The position numbers were made by a program, and so were the translations under genes. From Collinsella aerofaciens (GTDB taxonomy: Bacteria > Actinomycetota > Coriobacteriia > Coriobacteriales > Coriobacteriaceae): a stretch of 39,198 bases of DNA. This document shows positions 1 to 8,092 of this stretch, one piece after another (positions within the stretch are counted from its first letter, which is position 1; every line of letters begins with the position of its first letter). The DNA lies in the NCBI GenBank assembly GCA_030841765.1, contig JAUUSS010000008.1, forward strand, positions 1-39,198, written 5' to 3'. The notes beneath the pieces are model-generated. The model did not search any database. It had not been told where the DNA came from and was given only the letters and a program-made list of their open reading frames with translations.

Positions 1-642
1 GATGAGGAACGGGTTCTTGAGCAGCTCGGGCAGCTGCTTGAGCGTAAAGCGCTCGCCCGCTGGCATGGTGGGGAACACGGTCGCTTGGTAGACGACCGCG
101 GCGGCAGAGAAGGCCCCGACCACGGCAAACGTCATGCGCCAACCCACGGCCAGGCCGATCGCGCGGCCGAGCGGCAGACCAAAGATCTGCGCGATGGACG
201 AGCCCGTGGCGATCATGCTGATAGCGAGCGCCCCGTGGCGGGTGTCGACCAGGCGCGAGGCCATAATCGAAGCGACCGACCAGAACACGGCGTGTGCACA
301 GGCGACCACCAGGCGCGCGCAGACCAAGATGGGATAGGTCGGCGCCAAGGCGGACAGGAACTGGCCCAGCGAAAACACGGCCAGCACGCCCAGCAGCATC
401 CGCTTGAACTCGAAGCGCGAGGCAAACACCATGAGCGGCAACGACAGCAGCATGACGCCCCAGGCGTAGACCGAGATCATGATGCCCGCCTGGGCCTCGG
501 TGAGCGAGAACGACGCGGCGATATCAGTCAAAAGGCCGATGGGCATAAACTCCGACGTGTTGAACACGAACGCACAGCAGGTGAGCCCGATGAGCGGGAG
601 CCACTGCTTGAGCGTGATGCCGTCTTGCCTTGTCTGAGTCAT
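1..642 (-). CDS. MFS transporter, DHA1/SotB-AraJ-like exporter (3' end outside window)
   Basis: The frame is open from an ATG at 642 down to base 1, so about 214 N-terminal residues are seen and the gene continues off the left edge. The N terminus is a short polar tail (MTQTRQDGITLKQWLPL) followed by alternating hydrophobic segments. The first helix region includes FNTSEFMPIGLL, typical of the AraJ/SotB/YdhP group of sugar or drug exporters in the major facilitator superfamily. GGAGA lies about 10 nt upstream of the ATG. It should be an inner-membrane proton-coupled exporter; the substrate cannot be told. It lies downstream of feoAB in the same orientation but is separated from it by a strong hairpin, so it is probably its own transcript. 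Confidence 0.85.
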   Translation of the reverse strand, partial: MTQTRQDGITLKQWLPLIGLTCCAFVFNTSEFMPIGLLTDIAASFSLTEAQAGIMISVYAWGVMLLSLPLMVFASRFEFKRMLLGVLAVFSLGQFLSALAPTYPILVCARLVVACAHAVFWSVASIMASRLVDTRHGALAISMIATGSSIAQIFGLPLGRAIGLAVGWRMTFAVVGAFSAAAVVYQATVFPTMPAGERFTLKQLPELLKNPFLI

Positions 643-687
643 ATATAACGTCTCCAATCGTTTTGAGCGGAGGCGATTATATAGCAA

Positions 688-721
688 CGGCCCCGCATCC
701 GTCAGTACAGATGCGGGGCCG
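688..721 (-). terminator. Rho-independent terminator after feoAB
   Basis: Two perfectly complementary 12-nt arms (CGGCCCCGCATC and its partner) flank a 10-nt loop, 42 bp after the feoAB stop codon. The T-rich side is on the minus strand. It separates feoAB from the MFS gene. Confidence 0.75.
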
Positions 722-762
722 AAAACAATTCGATACACAGAGGTTGCGCCGTCAATTCATAA

Positions 763-3123
763 CTAAGCCAACCCCAGCAATATGCCCGCCGAATGCACGA
801 CAAACGCCACGATCCAGGCAACGGCGACCTGAAACGCGAATACGGCCACGGCATAGCGCGCGCCCAACTCGCTCTTGACGGCGCCGATTGCCGCCACACA
901 AGGCGGGTACAGCAACGTAAAGACCAAGAACACGTAGGCGGTAAACGGCGAAAACATGGTCGACAGCGCCGCGGGCGACGTTGCGCCCAAAAGCACCGTG
1001 AGCGTCGAGATGACGCTCTCCTTGGCAATGAGCCCCGTGACGAGCGCCGTCGAGGCGCGCCAGTCGCCAAAGCCGAGCGGGGCCAACACCGGCGCGATGA
1101 TGCTACCCAGACCGGCAAGCAGGCTTTGCGACTGGTCGGCGACCACGTTAAAGCGGATGTCGAACGTCTGAAGGAACCAGATGACCACCGTAGCGGCAAA
1201 GATAATGGTAAAGGCCTTGGTGATGAAGTCCTTGGCCTTATCCCATGCCAGCATCACCGTCGTCTTGACGCTCGGCAGGCGGTAATTGGGGAGCTCCATG
1301 ATAAACGGCACCGGGTCGCCCTTAAATGCCGTGCGGTTGAGCACCAAAGCCGCGACGCAGCCGACCACGATACCGATCAGATAGAGCGAGACCATGGCGG
1401 GAACCGTCGCCTGCGGGAAAAACGCCCCGCACAGCAAGCCGTAAACCGGCAGCTTGGCTGAGCAGCTCATAAACGGCGTGAGCATGACCGTCATCTTGCG
1501 GTCGTGCTCGGATGGGAGCGTACGGGTCGACATGATAGCCGGCACGGTGCAGCCAAAACCGACGAGCATGGGCACGAAACTGCGGCCCGACAGGCCAAAG
1601 CGACGCAACACCTTATCCATGACAAAGGCCACGCGCGCCATGTATCCGGAGTCTTCCAGAATGGAGAGGAACAAAAAGAGCACGACGATAATCGGCAGGA
1701 AGGTCAGCACACTGCCCACGCCCGTAAGCACGCCGTCGACAGCCAGCGAGCGCACCACGTCGTTGGTACCGAACGCCTTGAGGCCCGCATCGGCCGAGGC
1801 GATGATGGCAGCGATACCGTCCTCCATAAGTCCCTGCAACGCCGCGCCGATCACGCCAAACGTCAGCCAAAAGACGAGGCCCATGATCACCAGAAACGCC
1901 GGAATGGCTGTGTAACGACCTGTCAGGATGCGGTCAATCTTGACGGAGCGCACGTGCTCGCGGCTCTCGTGCGGCTTGACGACGCAACGCCCGCACACGT
2001 CGCCGATAAAGCTAAAACGCATATCGGCCAGCGCAGATAGGCGGTCGGTGCCGGCCTCGCCCTCCATCTGGGTGATGATGTGCTCGATAGCGTCGAGCTC
2101 ATTGCGATCCAGGTGAAGCGCCTCGGTTACCAGCTCATCGCCCTCGACCAGCTTGGTCGCCGCAAAGCGCACCGGGATGTGCGCCGTCACGGCATGGTCC
2201 TCGATCAGGTTAGCAATACCGTGGATGCAGCGATGCAGCGCACCGCCGTCCGGACCGTCGGGCGCGCAAAAGTCCAGGCGACCAGGGCGCTCGCGGAACC
2301 GCGCCACGTGCAGGGCGTGGTCCACCAGCTCGCCGATGCCCTCGTTGCGGGCAGCGCTAATGGGGACAACGGGCACGCCCAACAGGCTCTCGAGCAAGTT
2401 GACGTCTACGGCGCCGCCGTTGGCGGTCACCTCGTCCATCATGTTGAGCGCGATGACCATAGGACGGTCAAGCTCCATGAGCTGCAGTGTCAGGTACAGG
2501 TTGCGCTCGATGTTGGTGGCGTCAATGATATCGATGATGGCGTCGGGATGCTCATCCAGGATAAACTGGCGGCTCACGATCTCCTCACCCGTGTACGGCG
2601 ACAGAGAGTAAATGCCGGGCAGGTCGGTAACGCTCGCCTCGGGGTGGTTACGAATGGTACCGTCTTTGCGGTCGACCGTTACGCCGGGAAAGTTGCCGAC
2701 GTGCTGGTTGGAGCCCGTAAGCTGGTTGAACAGCGTGGTCTTACCGCAGTTTTGGTTGCCGGCGAGGGCAAAATGCAGCGGCGCGCCCTCAGGCACGGCC
2801 GTCTTCGCGGCGCGGGGCGAATACGTCCCCTCGCCCAGGGCCGGATGCTCCGTCGTGCCGATTGCGGCGTTAGCGCGCGGACCCGCATCGGTGTCGTGAA
2901 CACCCACGAGCTCGATGCGAGCGGCATCGTCCTTGCGCAGCGTCAACTCGTAGCCACGCAGGCGGATCTCGAGCGGGTCACCCATGGGGGCGTACTTCAT
3001 CATGGTAACTTCGGTGCCCGGCGTTAGACCCATGTCCAAAATATGCTGTCGAAGCGCCTGATCGTCGGATGTCACCGATGCGACAACGGCGTCCTTTCCA
3101 ATCTCGAGTGTATCGAGCTTCAC
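763..3123 (-). CDS. feoB: Ferrous iron transporter, FeoA-FeoB fusion
   Basis: This GTP-gated inner-membrane Fe(II) importer is about 786 aa. An N-terminal FeoA (SH3-like) domain covers residues ~1-75. The G domain follows, with G1 GNQNCGKT (122-129), the switch FPGVTVDRKDG, G3 DLPG (167-170), G4 NMMD (227-230) and G5 SAAR (256-259). The C-terminal half is the membrane part with FeoB core motifs such as ILEDSGYMARVAF and GFGCTVPAIMSTRTLP. FeoA and FeoB are separate proteins in many bacteria and are joined here. The frame stays open upstream to 3243, but I chose the GTG at 3123 because GGGGGAGGA lies 8 nt before it and the FeoA fold starts right there. A paired dyad upstream (3166-3198) suggests metal-dependent repression. 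Confidence 0.95.
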   Translation of the reverse strand: MKLDTLEIGKDAVVASVTSDDQALRQHILDMGLTPGTEVTMMKYAPMGDPLEIRLRGYELTLRKDDAARIELVGVHDTDAGPRANAAIGTTEHPALGEGTYSPRAAKTAVPEGAPLHFALAGNQNCGKTTLFNQLTGSNQHVGNFPGVTVDRKDGTIRNHPEASVTDLPGIYSLSPYTGEEIVSRQFILDEHPDAIIDIIDATNIERNLYLTLQLMELDRPMVIALNMMDEVTANGGAVDVNLLESLLGVPVVPISAARNEGIGELVDHALHVARFRERPGRLDFCAPDGPDGGALHRCIHGIANLIEDHAVTAHIPVRFAATKLVEGDELVTEALHLDRNELDAIEHIITQMEGEAGTDRLSALADMRFSFIGDVCGRCVVKPHESREHVRSVKIDRILTGRYTAIPAFLVIMGLVFWLTFGVIGAALQGLMEDGIAAIIASADAGLKAFGTNDVVRSLAVDGVLTGVGSVLTFLPIIVVLFLFLSILEDSGYMARVAFVMDKVLRRFGLSGRSFVPMLVGFGCTVPAIMSTRTLPSEHDRKMTVMLTPFMSCSAKLPVYGLLCGAFFPQATVPAMVSLYLIGIVVGCVAALVLNRTAFKGDPVPFIMELPNYRLPSVKTTVMLAWDKAKDFITKAFTIIFAATVVIWFLQTFDIRFNVVADQSQSLLAGLGSIIAPVLAPLGFGDWRASTALVTGLIAKESVISTLTVLLGATSPAALSTMFSPFTAYVFLVFTLLYPPCVAAIGAVKSELGARYAVAVFAFQVAVAWIVAFVVHSAGILLGLA

Positions 3124-3165
3124 GTCCGTGTTCCTCCCCCGGCGCCCACAGGGCGTTGCATTTAT

Positions 3166-3198
3166 GTTCACCATGGCTAACCGTTTGCCATGGCTAAC
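3166..3198 (-). promoter_or_regulatory. Tandem dyad, candidate metalloregulator operator of feoAB
   Basis: Two 16-bp imperfect palindromes, 3166-3181 and 3183-3198, share the core GCCATGGC flanked by GTTA/TAAC-type ends and sit 17 bp apart. They lie 43-75 bp upstream of the feoAB GTG. The form GTTAGCC...GGCTAAC resembles DtxR/IdeR-type boxes in its GTTAGCC half site. Identification as an iron-repressor operator is an inference from position and symmetry. Confidence 0.45.
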
Positions 3199-3289
3199 CA
3201 ATTTTAAGCTTACATGATAGCGTGAACACACAATGACGTTCAATCAGCAGATTGGCGCAATGGGGACAGGCAGGAGAGTTCAGGGCCAT

Positions 3290-3493
3290 AGTTTCCCGAT
3301 GAGGCCTCTCGGGGAAACTACATCCCAGAATTCTGGCTCGAAACGGGATATGGTTTCCCAAACAGGCCTCTTACGGAAAATGCATCCCGGAATCCCTACT
3401 CGAAACGGGACGCACTTTCTCAGTCGAGGCCCTATGGGAAACCGTGTCCCACCTTGAAGGGGGAACTGGGATGCAGTTTCCGGACGGGACATC
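3290..3493. repeat. Degenerate 62-bp tandem repeat with paired hairpins
   Basis: Three full units start at 3290, 3352 and 3414 and a partial one at 3475 (periods 62, 62, 61). Each unit begins RGTTTCCC-like, then GAGGCC(T/C), a GGGAAAC-like complement, and a second TCCC...GGGA pair, so each unit could fold into two small stems. The period is not a multiple of three, which speaks against a coding repeat. It fills the gap between feoAB and the hydrolase gene. No function is recognised. Confidence 0.7.
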
Positions 3494-3503
3494 AAAAACA
3501 AAG

Positions 3504-3566
3504 TTGCGGTGGAATAGTTCCTGGATGGGCTGGTTGATGCCCCAGATCGGAACTATTTCACCGCAA
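3504..3566 (-). terminator. Large inverted repeat ending the hydrolase gene
   Basis: Two 18-nt arms (TTGCGGTGGAATAGTTCC at 3504-3521 and its complement at 3549-3566, one mismatch) flank a 27-nt loop that has its own GGGC/GCCC pairing. On the minus strand the hairpin is followed by CTTTGTTTTTG, so it fits a terminator 30 bp past the hydrolase stop codon. Confidence 0.6.
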
Positions 3567-3595
3567 GTTATTGAAGGGCTGGGATGCCCGTCCTC

Positions 3596-4495
3596 TTACA
3601 GATGACGCTCCAGGAAGCGGAAGGCTAGGCGAATCCAAGGGCGGACTGCCACCTGCTTGTCCTCGTTGTCGACCGCGGTGTTGGCGTTGCCGAGCGAAAG
3701 ACCGTGACCGCCCTGGTCAAAGACGTGCATCTCGCAAGCGACGCCCTCCTCGGCCATGCGCTGCGCAAACGGATAGACCTGCGCGATCGGCGCCGTCTTG
3801 TCGTCGGACACGCCCCACACAAAAGTCGGCGGCATCTGGCGCGAAACATGCGTGGTGGGGCAGATGTCGGCCAAATGCTCGTCAGTTGCCTCGCCGCCCG
3901 TCACCATCGACAGGTAGTCGTTGAGCAAATCGCGCCCCGTCTTGCCGCCCGTCTTGGGCACGCGCAAGTCAATGCGCGGATCGCGCGTCTGCATGTCGCG
4001 CACATAGGCAAAGTCGAGCAATGGATAGCCCAGCACCACGGCATCGGGACGAATGTCGTCCGGACGCGCCCCGGCAAGTGCCGCGAAGGGGCCGGTCTTC
4101 CACTGTGTTGCCAGCGAGGCGCAAATCATGCCGCCCGCCGAGAATCCCACGACGCACACGCGCTTAGGATCGACATGCCACTCGTCGGCGTTGGCGCGCA
4201 CCGTGGCGACCATCTTGGCAAGATCTGCCTGGGGGTGCGGAAAGCTCACGTCACCCGTAGAACTTGTGACATAGTTGAGCACAAAGGCCTGGTAACCGTG
4301 ATCCAAAAACGCAAACGCCACGGGATCCTGCTCATGCGGAGCGATATGCGTAAACGCACCTCCGCCGCAGATAATCACGGCAGGGCGGCGGCCATTGGGC
4401 TTGTCGGGCAGCGGCTCGGCACCCAAATACGTAAACGTCGCCGGATAATCCTCGGTCGGCTCCTCGCCCCACAGCGCATGGTTCTCGACAATCAT
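3596..4495 (-). CDS. Alpha/beta hydrolase (esterase/lipase, BD-FAE-like)
   Basis: This 299-aa cytoplasmic serine hydrolase is of the carboxylesterase/acetyl-ester hydrolase type. Visible elements are the oxyanion-hole stretch VIICGGGAF (residues ~40-48), the nucleophile elbow GFSAGG (117-122, Ser119), an acid in VSDDKTAP (Asp231) and the catalytic His in QGGHGLSLG (His264). There is no signal peptide. The open frame extends further upstream, but the ATG at 4495 has a good GGGAG site and begins the conserved fold, so the upstream part is not used. It is divergent from the PTS IIA gene and shares the 240-bp promoter gap. The natural ester substrate is unknown; acetylated sugars are plausible from the family and the PTS neighbour. 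Confidence 0.88.
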   Translation of the reverse strand: MIVENHALWGEEPTEDYPATFTYLGAEPLPDKPNGRRPAVIICGGGAFTHIAPHEQDPVAFAFLDHGYQAFVLNYVTSSTGDVSFPHPQADLAKMVATVRANADEWHVDPKRVCVVGFSAGGMICASLATQWKTGPFAALAGARPDDIRPDAVVLGYPLLDFAYVRDMQTRDPRIDLRVPKTGGKTGRDLLNDYLSMVTGGEATDEHLADICPTTHVSRQMPPTFVWGVSDDKTAPIAQVYPFAQRMAEEGVACEMHVFDQGGHGLSLGNANTAVDNEDKQVAVRPWIRLAFRFLERHL

Positions 4496-4680
4496 ATGTG
4501 CTCCCTTCGCGCAAATTATGCGCCCTTGTTTTTCGCCTTCAAGCGTACCCCACTTGAACCCGTGGCGCAGAAACACACCAGCAATAAGTTTCCCTCCAAC
4601 TGATATATCACATAATCCCAGCTCAGAGGTATCGCTGAGCAGCGTAGAATAGGGGCGTTGACCAAGCCGCGAAACACATA

Positions 4681-4692
4681 TGAAACGTTTCC
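4681..4692. promoter_or_regulatory. Palindrome in hydrolase/PTS divergent promoter region
   Basis: GAAACGTTTC (4682-4691) is a perfect palindrome 47 bp before the PTS IIA start, with the half-site style of LacI/CcpA-family operators though shorter than a standard cre box. A second palindrome, TGATATATCA, lies at 4601-4610. An operator role is inferred only from symmetry and place. Confidence 0.3.
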
Positions 4693-4738
4693 GGCAAACC
4701 ATACGCGCGATATGCGCCTATTTAAGTTGGAGGCAACT

Positions 4739-5302
4739 ATGGGTCTGCTCGATTCGCTTAAGTCCACCTTCACCTCGACCGGCGAGGCGTCCGTTCCGCC
4801 CGCAGCAAGCTTCGCTACCCGCGAAGGCGTCATCTACGCCCCCGTCAACGGCGTGCTCGTCAACCTGGACGAGGTTCCCGACGAGACGATCGCCTCGGGC
4901 ATGCTTGGCCAGGGCTATGGCATCGAGCCCATTACCGGCACCATCTATGCGCCCGCCAACGGCCGCATCGGCGCCACCACTGTCACCAACCACTCCATTG
5001 GTATGATCACCGAGGACGGTCTTCGCGTGTTCATCCATGTTGGCCTGGGCACCGTGGAAATGAACGGCAAGGGTTTTGCCCGCTTTGTCGAGATGGGCGA
5101 TGTGGTCAAGGCAGGCCAGCCGCTCATCAGCTTCGACCGCGAGGCCATTAAGGCCGCTGGTCACGAGGACATCGTGACCGTCATCGTCTCCGAGCTCGAT
5201 CGTCTTAAGAGCATCGACCATGTCGGCGAGTCTGGAACGCTTATTGGCGGCAACCCGCTCGTCAAGCTTGGCGACCCGCTGCTGGTAGCCAAGACCAAGT
5301 AG
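4739..5302 (+). CDS. PTS glucose-type EIIA protein
   Basis: This is a 187-aa stand-alone IIA(Glc)/Crr-type domain, which accepts phosphate from HPr and passes it to a sugar-specific IIB. The family layout is clear: VIYAPVNGVLVNLDEVPD near residue 31, TIYAPANGRI, TNHSIGM with His85, and VFIHVGLGTVEMNG with the phospho-accepting His100. The start ATG at 4739 follows GGAGG by 5 nt; the frame upstream of it is not family-like. No IIB or IIC is nearby, so it probably serves a permease encoded elsewhere and may also act as a regulator of carbon use. A terminator hairpin follows. Confidence 0.92.
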   Translation: MGLLDSLKSTFTSTGEASVPPAASFATREGVIYAPVNGVLVNLDEVPDETIASGMLGQGYGIEPITGTIYAPANGRIGATTVTNHSIGMITEDGLRVFIHVGLGTVEMNGKGFARFVEMGDVVKAGQPLISFDREAIKAAGHEDIVTVIVSELDRLKSIDHVGESGTLIGGNPLVKLGDPLLVAKTK

Positions 5303-5344
5303 CCAGGCCCCGCGCCACACAGCCAAAAAGGCACCTCGTTAAGT

Positions 5345-5375
5345 GCCCGCGACCATTTGGCCGCGGGCGCTTTTC
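5345..5375 (+). terminator. Rho-independent terminator after PTS IIA
   Basis: GCCCGCG (5345-5351) pairs with CGCGGGC (5362-5368), followed by GCTTTTCGTTT. It lies 43 bp past the stop codon. Confidence 0.8.
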
Positions 5376-5484
5376 GTTTGAAAAACCATCCCGTCAATGC
5401 CTTATCTGTATAGCCCAAATGAGCCGAGCTGCTAGAATATCGAACTGTATGGATAACTATCATTCAACCGTTATGGGAGGATAC

Positions 5485-6888
5485 GTGAACCGCACCAAAA
5501 TCGCGCAGCTCTATGCCGATGCCGAGTCGCTCGGCGGCCAGACCGTCACCGTCGCCGGCTGGGTCAAGTCCGTCCGCGACATGAAGAACTTTGGCTTTGT
5601 TACGCTCAACGACGGCAGCTGCTTCCGCGACCTGCAGGTCGTCATGAACCGCGAGGCACTCGACAACTACGACGAGATCGCCCATCAAAACGTCTCGGCC
5701 GCACTCATTTGCACCGGCACCGTCAAGCTGACCCCCGATGCGCCCCAGCCTTTCGAGCTTTCTGCCACCTCCATCGAGGTCGAGGGCACGAGCGCCCCGG
5801 ATTACCCGCTGCAGAAGAAGCGCGCAACCGTCGAGTTCCTGCGCACCCAGCAGCACCTGCGTCCGCGCACCAACCTGTTCCGCGCCGTGTTCCGCATCCG
5901 CTCTGTCGCGGCTGCCGCCATCCACCGCTTCTTCCAGGAGCAGGGCTTTGTCTACGTCAACACCCCCATCATCACCACGAGTGACTGCGAGGGCGCCGGC
6001 GAGATGTTCCGCGTGACCACGCTCGACCCCAAAAATCCGCCCCTCACTGAGTCCGGCGAGGTCGACTGGAGCCAGGACTTCTTTGGCAAGCATGCAAGCC
6101 TCACCGTGTCCGGCCAGCTCAATGCCGAGAACTTTGCCATGGCCTTTGGCGACGTGTACACCTTTGGCCCCACCTTCCGTGCCGAGAACTCCAACACCAC
6201 GCGCCACGCCGCCGAGTTTTGGATGATCGAGCCCGAGATGGCCTTTGCCGACCTTAACGACTACATGGATAACGCCGAGGCCATGCTCAAGTACGTCCTT
6301 AAGGACGTTATGGCCACCTGCCCCGACGAGCTCAATATGCTCAACAAGTTTGTGGACAAGGGTCTGCTCGAGCGCCTGGACCATGTCGCCAACTCCGACT
6401 TTGCCCGCGTTACCTACACCGAGGCCGTCGAGATCCTGGAGCAGGCAGTCGCTGCTGGCCACCAGTTTGATTACCCCGTCAGCTGGGGCATCGACCTGCA
6501 GACCGAGCACGAGCGCTTCCTGACCGAGGAGCACTTTAAGCGGCCGACTTTTGTGACCGACTACCCGGCCGAGATTAAGGCGTTCTACATGCGCATGAAC
6601 GAGGACGGCAAGACCGTCGCCGCCGCCGACTGTCTGGTTCCCGGTATCGGCGAGATTATCGGCGGCTCCCAGCGCGAGGAGCGCCTGGATCTGCTCGAGG
6701 CCCGCATCAAGGACCTGGGCATGAATCCCGAGCAGTACAAGTACTACCTTGACCTGCGCCGCTACGGTTCCTGCAAGCACGCCGGCTACGGTCTGGGCTT
6801 CGAGCGCTTGGTCATGTATCTGACCGGCGTGGGCAACATCCGCGACGTCCTGCCGCACCCGCGCACCGTGGGCAACGCCGACTTCTAA
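5485..6888 (+). CDS. asnS: Asparaginyl-tRNA synthetase
   Basis: This 467-aa class IIb aminoacyl-tRNA synthetase charges tRNA-Asn. An N-terminal OB-fold anticodon domain (TVTVAGWVKSVRDMKNFGFV) covers about residues 1-110. The catalytic domain follows with motif 2 FRAENSNTTRHAAEFWM and motif 3 GYGLGFERLVMYLTG near the C terminus. Length and motifs fit AsnRS rather than AspRS. The frame is open further upstream, but the GTG at 5485 has GGGAGG just before it and gives the usual N terminus. It is monocistronic, with terminators on both sides. Confidence 0.96.
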   Translation: MNRTKIAQLYADAESLGGQTVTVAGWVKSVRDMKNFGFVTLNDGSCFRDLQVVMNREALDNYDEIAHQNVSAALICTGTVKLTPDAPQPFELSATSIEVEGTSAPDYPLQKKRATVEFLRTQQHLRPRTNLFRAVFRIRSVAAAAIHRFFQEQGFVYVNTPIITTSDCEGAGEMFRVTTLDPKNPPLTESGEVDWSQDFFGKHASLTVSGQLNAENFAMAFGDVYTFGPTFRAENSNTTRHAAEFWMIEPEMAFADLNDYMDNAEAMLKYVLKDVMATCPDELNMLNKFVDKGLLERLDHVANSDFARVTYTEAVEILEQAVAAGHQFDYPVSWGIDLQTEHERFLTEEHFKRPTFVTDYPAEIKAFYMRMNEDGKTVAAADCLVPGIGEIIGGSQREERLDLLEARIKDLGMNPEQYKYYLDLRRYGSCKHAGYGLGFERLVMYLTGVGNIRDVLPHPRTVGNADF

Positions 6889-6934
6889 TCGTCGGACGCT
6901 AACTCGCGTCGCCACACGCCAACGCTCATCGCAC

Positions 6935-6970
6935 AAGCGCCTCTCGACATCGGTCGAGAGGCGCTTTTTT
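6935..6970 (+). terminator. Rho-independent terminator after asnS
   Basis: A perfect 14-bp stem (AAGCGCCTCTCGAC and complement) with a 4-nt loop is followed by TTTTTT, 46 bp past the asnS stop. Confidence 0.9.
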
Positions 6971-7146
6971 CAACAGCATCCGTCAAGCTTTTGGCAAGTT
7001 TTTGGTCAGTTGAGCAGGACTGTTGAAAACTCGACCCGCCGTTTGCCGACGACTACCGACCGCCCAGAGCGCCCTGCGCCCCTGGGAAAGCCCCGCGTCC
7101 TAGGCTCCATACCGTCGCCACCCAAAACGGAAAGGACGTGGACGCC

Positions 7147-7932
7147 ATGACCGAAACCGCTGTTGAAACTTACGAGACCACGACGAGGGGCGCCGCCTCG
7201 ATGGCAGCCTATCGCGCCGTTCGCATCCTGCAACTATTAAGCGAAAACACCGGCGAGGACAAGGCCATGCTTTCCGATGAGCTGATCCGGCGCCTCGCCC
7301 ATCCCGACGACCCCGCCCGCATGCCCATCTCGGCGGCGCGGCGCAGCATCTACACCGCCATCTCCGCGCTTCGCCATGCCGGATACGAAATTGAGTACAA
7401 ACGCGGCGTGGGCTACAAACTTCTTACCCGCCCGCTCACCGATGAAGAGATCATCCGGCTCCACGGTATGGTCATGCGCAACCGCTCCACGCCTATCGCT
7501 ATCCGCAAGAGCATGGCGCAGCACTTAGTTGCCATAGCGAGTGCCGACGTTCGCGGCTACCTCGATACACCCGAACCCGCTCCAAGCGCAGGCAGCAAGG
7601 CTACCAAGGCAACGCGCACGCCCATCAAGCGCATCGACACGTGCGAGCTCGTCGAGCAGGCCATCGACCACGGAACCACGGTGAGTTTTGATATTTCGAG
7701 CGTCACGACACGTGGCGAAACCGAAGCAGCACGGATGACACTCCGTCCCTTTGCCATCAAGCAACGAGACGGCATCTCGTATTTGCTGGGAACGGTCTAC
7801 GACGCCCGAGGCGCCGATGACACGTTGCGTACTGTAGAGATTGGCCGAATGAGAAACGTCACCACACGTCTCCTCGACGGCAAGAAGCTCTTCGCCGCCC
7901 TAGACGAGGACGACGCCTCCTCCGCCGCATAA
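7147..7932 (+). CDS. Transcriptional regulator, HTH plus WYL-like domain
   Basis: The protein is about 261 aa. The N terminus (roughly residues 20-95) is a winged-helix-like region: AAYRAVRILQLLSENTGED, then RRSIYTAISALRHAGYEIEYKRGVGYKL, which reads as recognition helix and wing. The C-terminal part, TLRPFAIKQRDGISYLLGTV followed by TVEIGRMRNV, has the pattern of a WYL ligand-sensing domain. A likely role is a DNA-binding regulator with a small-molecule or nucleic-acid sensor. The ATG at 7147 is placed 10 nt after AAAGGA; an in-frame GTG at 7138 is too close to that site. It is monocistronic, between asnS and the ABC importer, and the target is unknown. Confidence 0.8.
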   Translation: MTETAVETYETTTRGAASMAAYRAVRILQLLSENTGEDKAMLSDELIRRLAHPDDPARMPISAARRSIYTAISALRHAGYEIEYKRGVGYKLLTRPLTDEEIIRLHGMVMRNRSTPIAIRKSMAQHLVAIASADVRGYLDTPEPAPSAGSKATKATRTPIKRIDTCELVEQAIDHGTTVSFDISSVTTRGETEAARMTLRPFAIKQRDGISYLLGTVYDARGADDTLRTVEIGRMRNVTTRLLDGKKLFAALDEDDASSAA

Positions 7933-8001
7933 GGCCCTCCGCCGCCCATTCGACTACCCGTACCGCCCATCCGATTCTGTATTAAAAAACCCGCCAAGCT
8001 G

Positions 8002-8029
8002 TTGTAAAAATGGACATCAGCGCTACTAT
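8002..8029 (+). promoter_or_regulatory. Sigma-70-type promoter of the ABC importer
   Basis: TTGTAA (8002-8007) and TACTAT (8024-8029) are 16 bp apart, 64 bp upstream of the lipoprotein ATG. The leader holds a small hairpin built from GCACT and AGTGC around 8040-8058. Confidence 0.5.
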
Positions 8030-8092
8030 AGTTCCACTTGCACTTTGTCCCAGTGCAGTGTTTCCAGCCATTTTTATACTGGGGGTAATGAT

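Noticed and set aside
3280..3501. 73-codon minus-strand frame in the 62-bp repeat array
   Set aside because: The repeat period is not a multiple of three, so the frame does not encode repeated protein units.
5464..6936. 490-codon open frame opposite asnS
   Set aside because: Lies fully antisense to a clear AsnRS; translation is low-complexity Gly/Val/Leu/Asp-rich with no family pattern, as expected from a GC-rich antisense frame.
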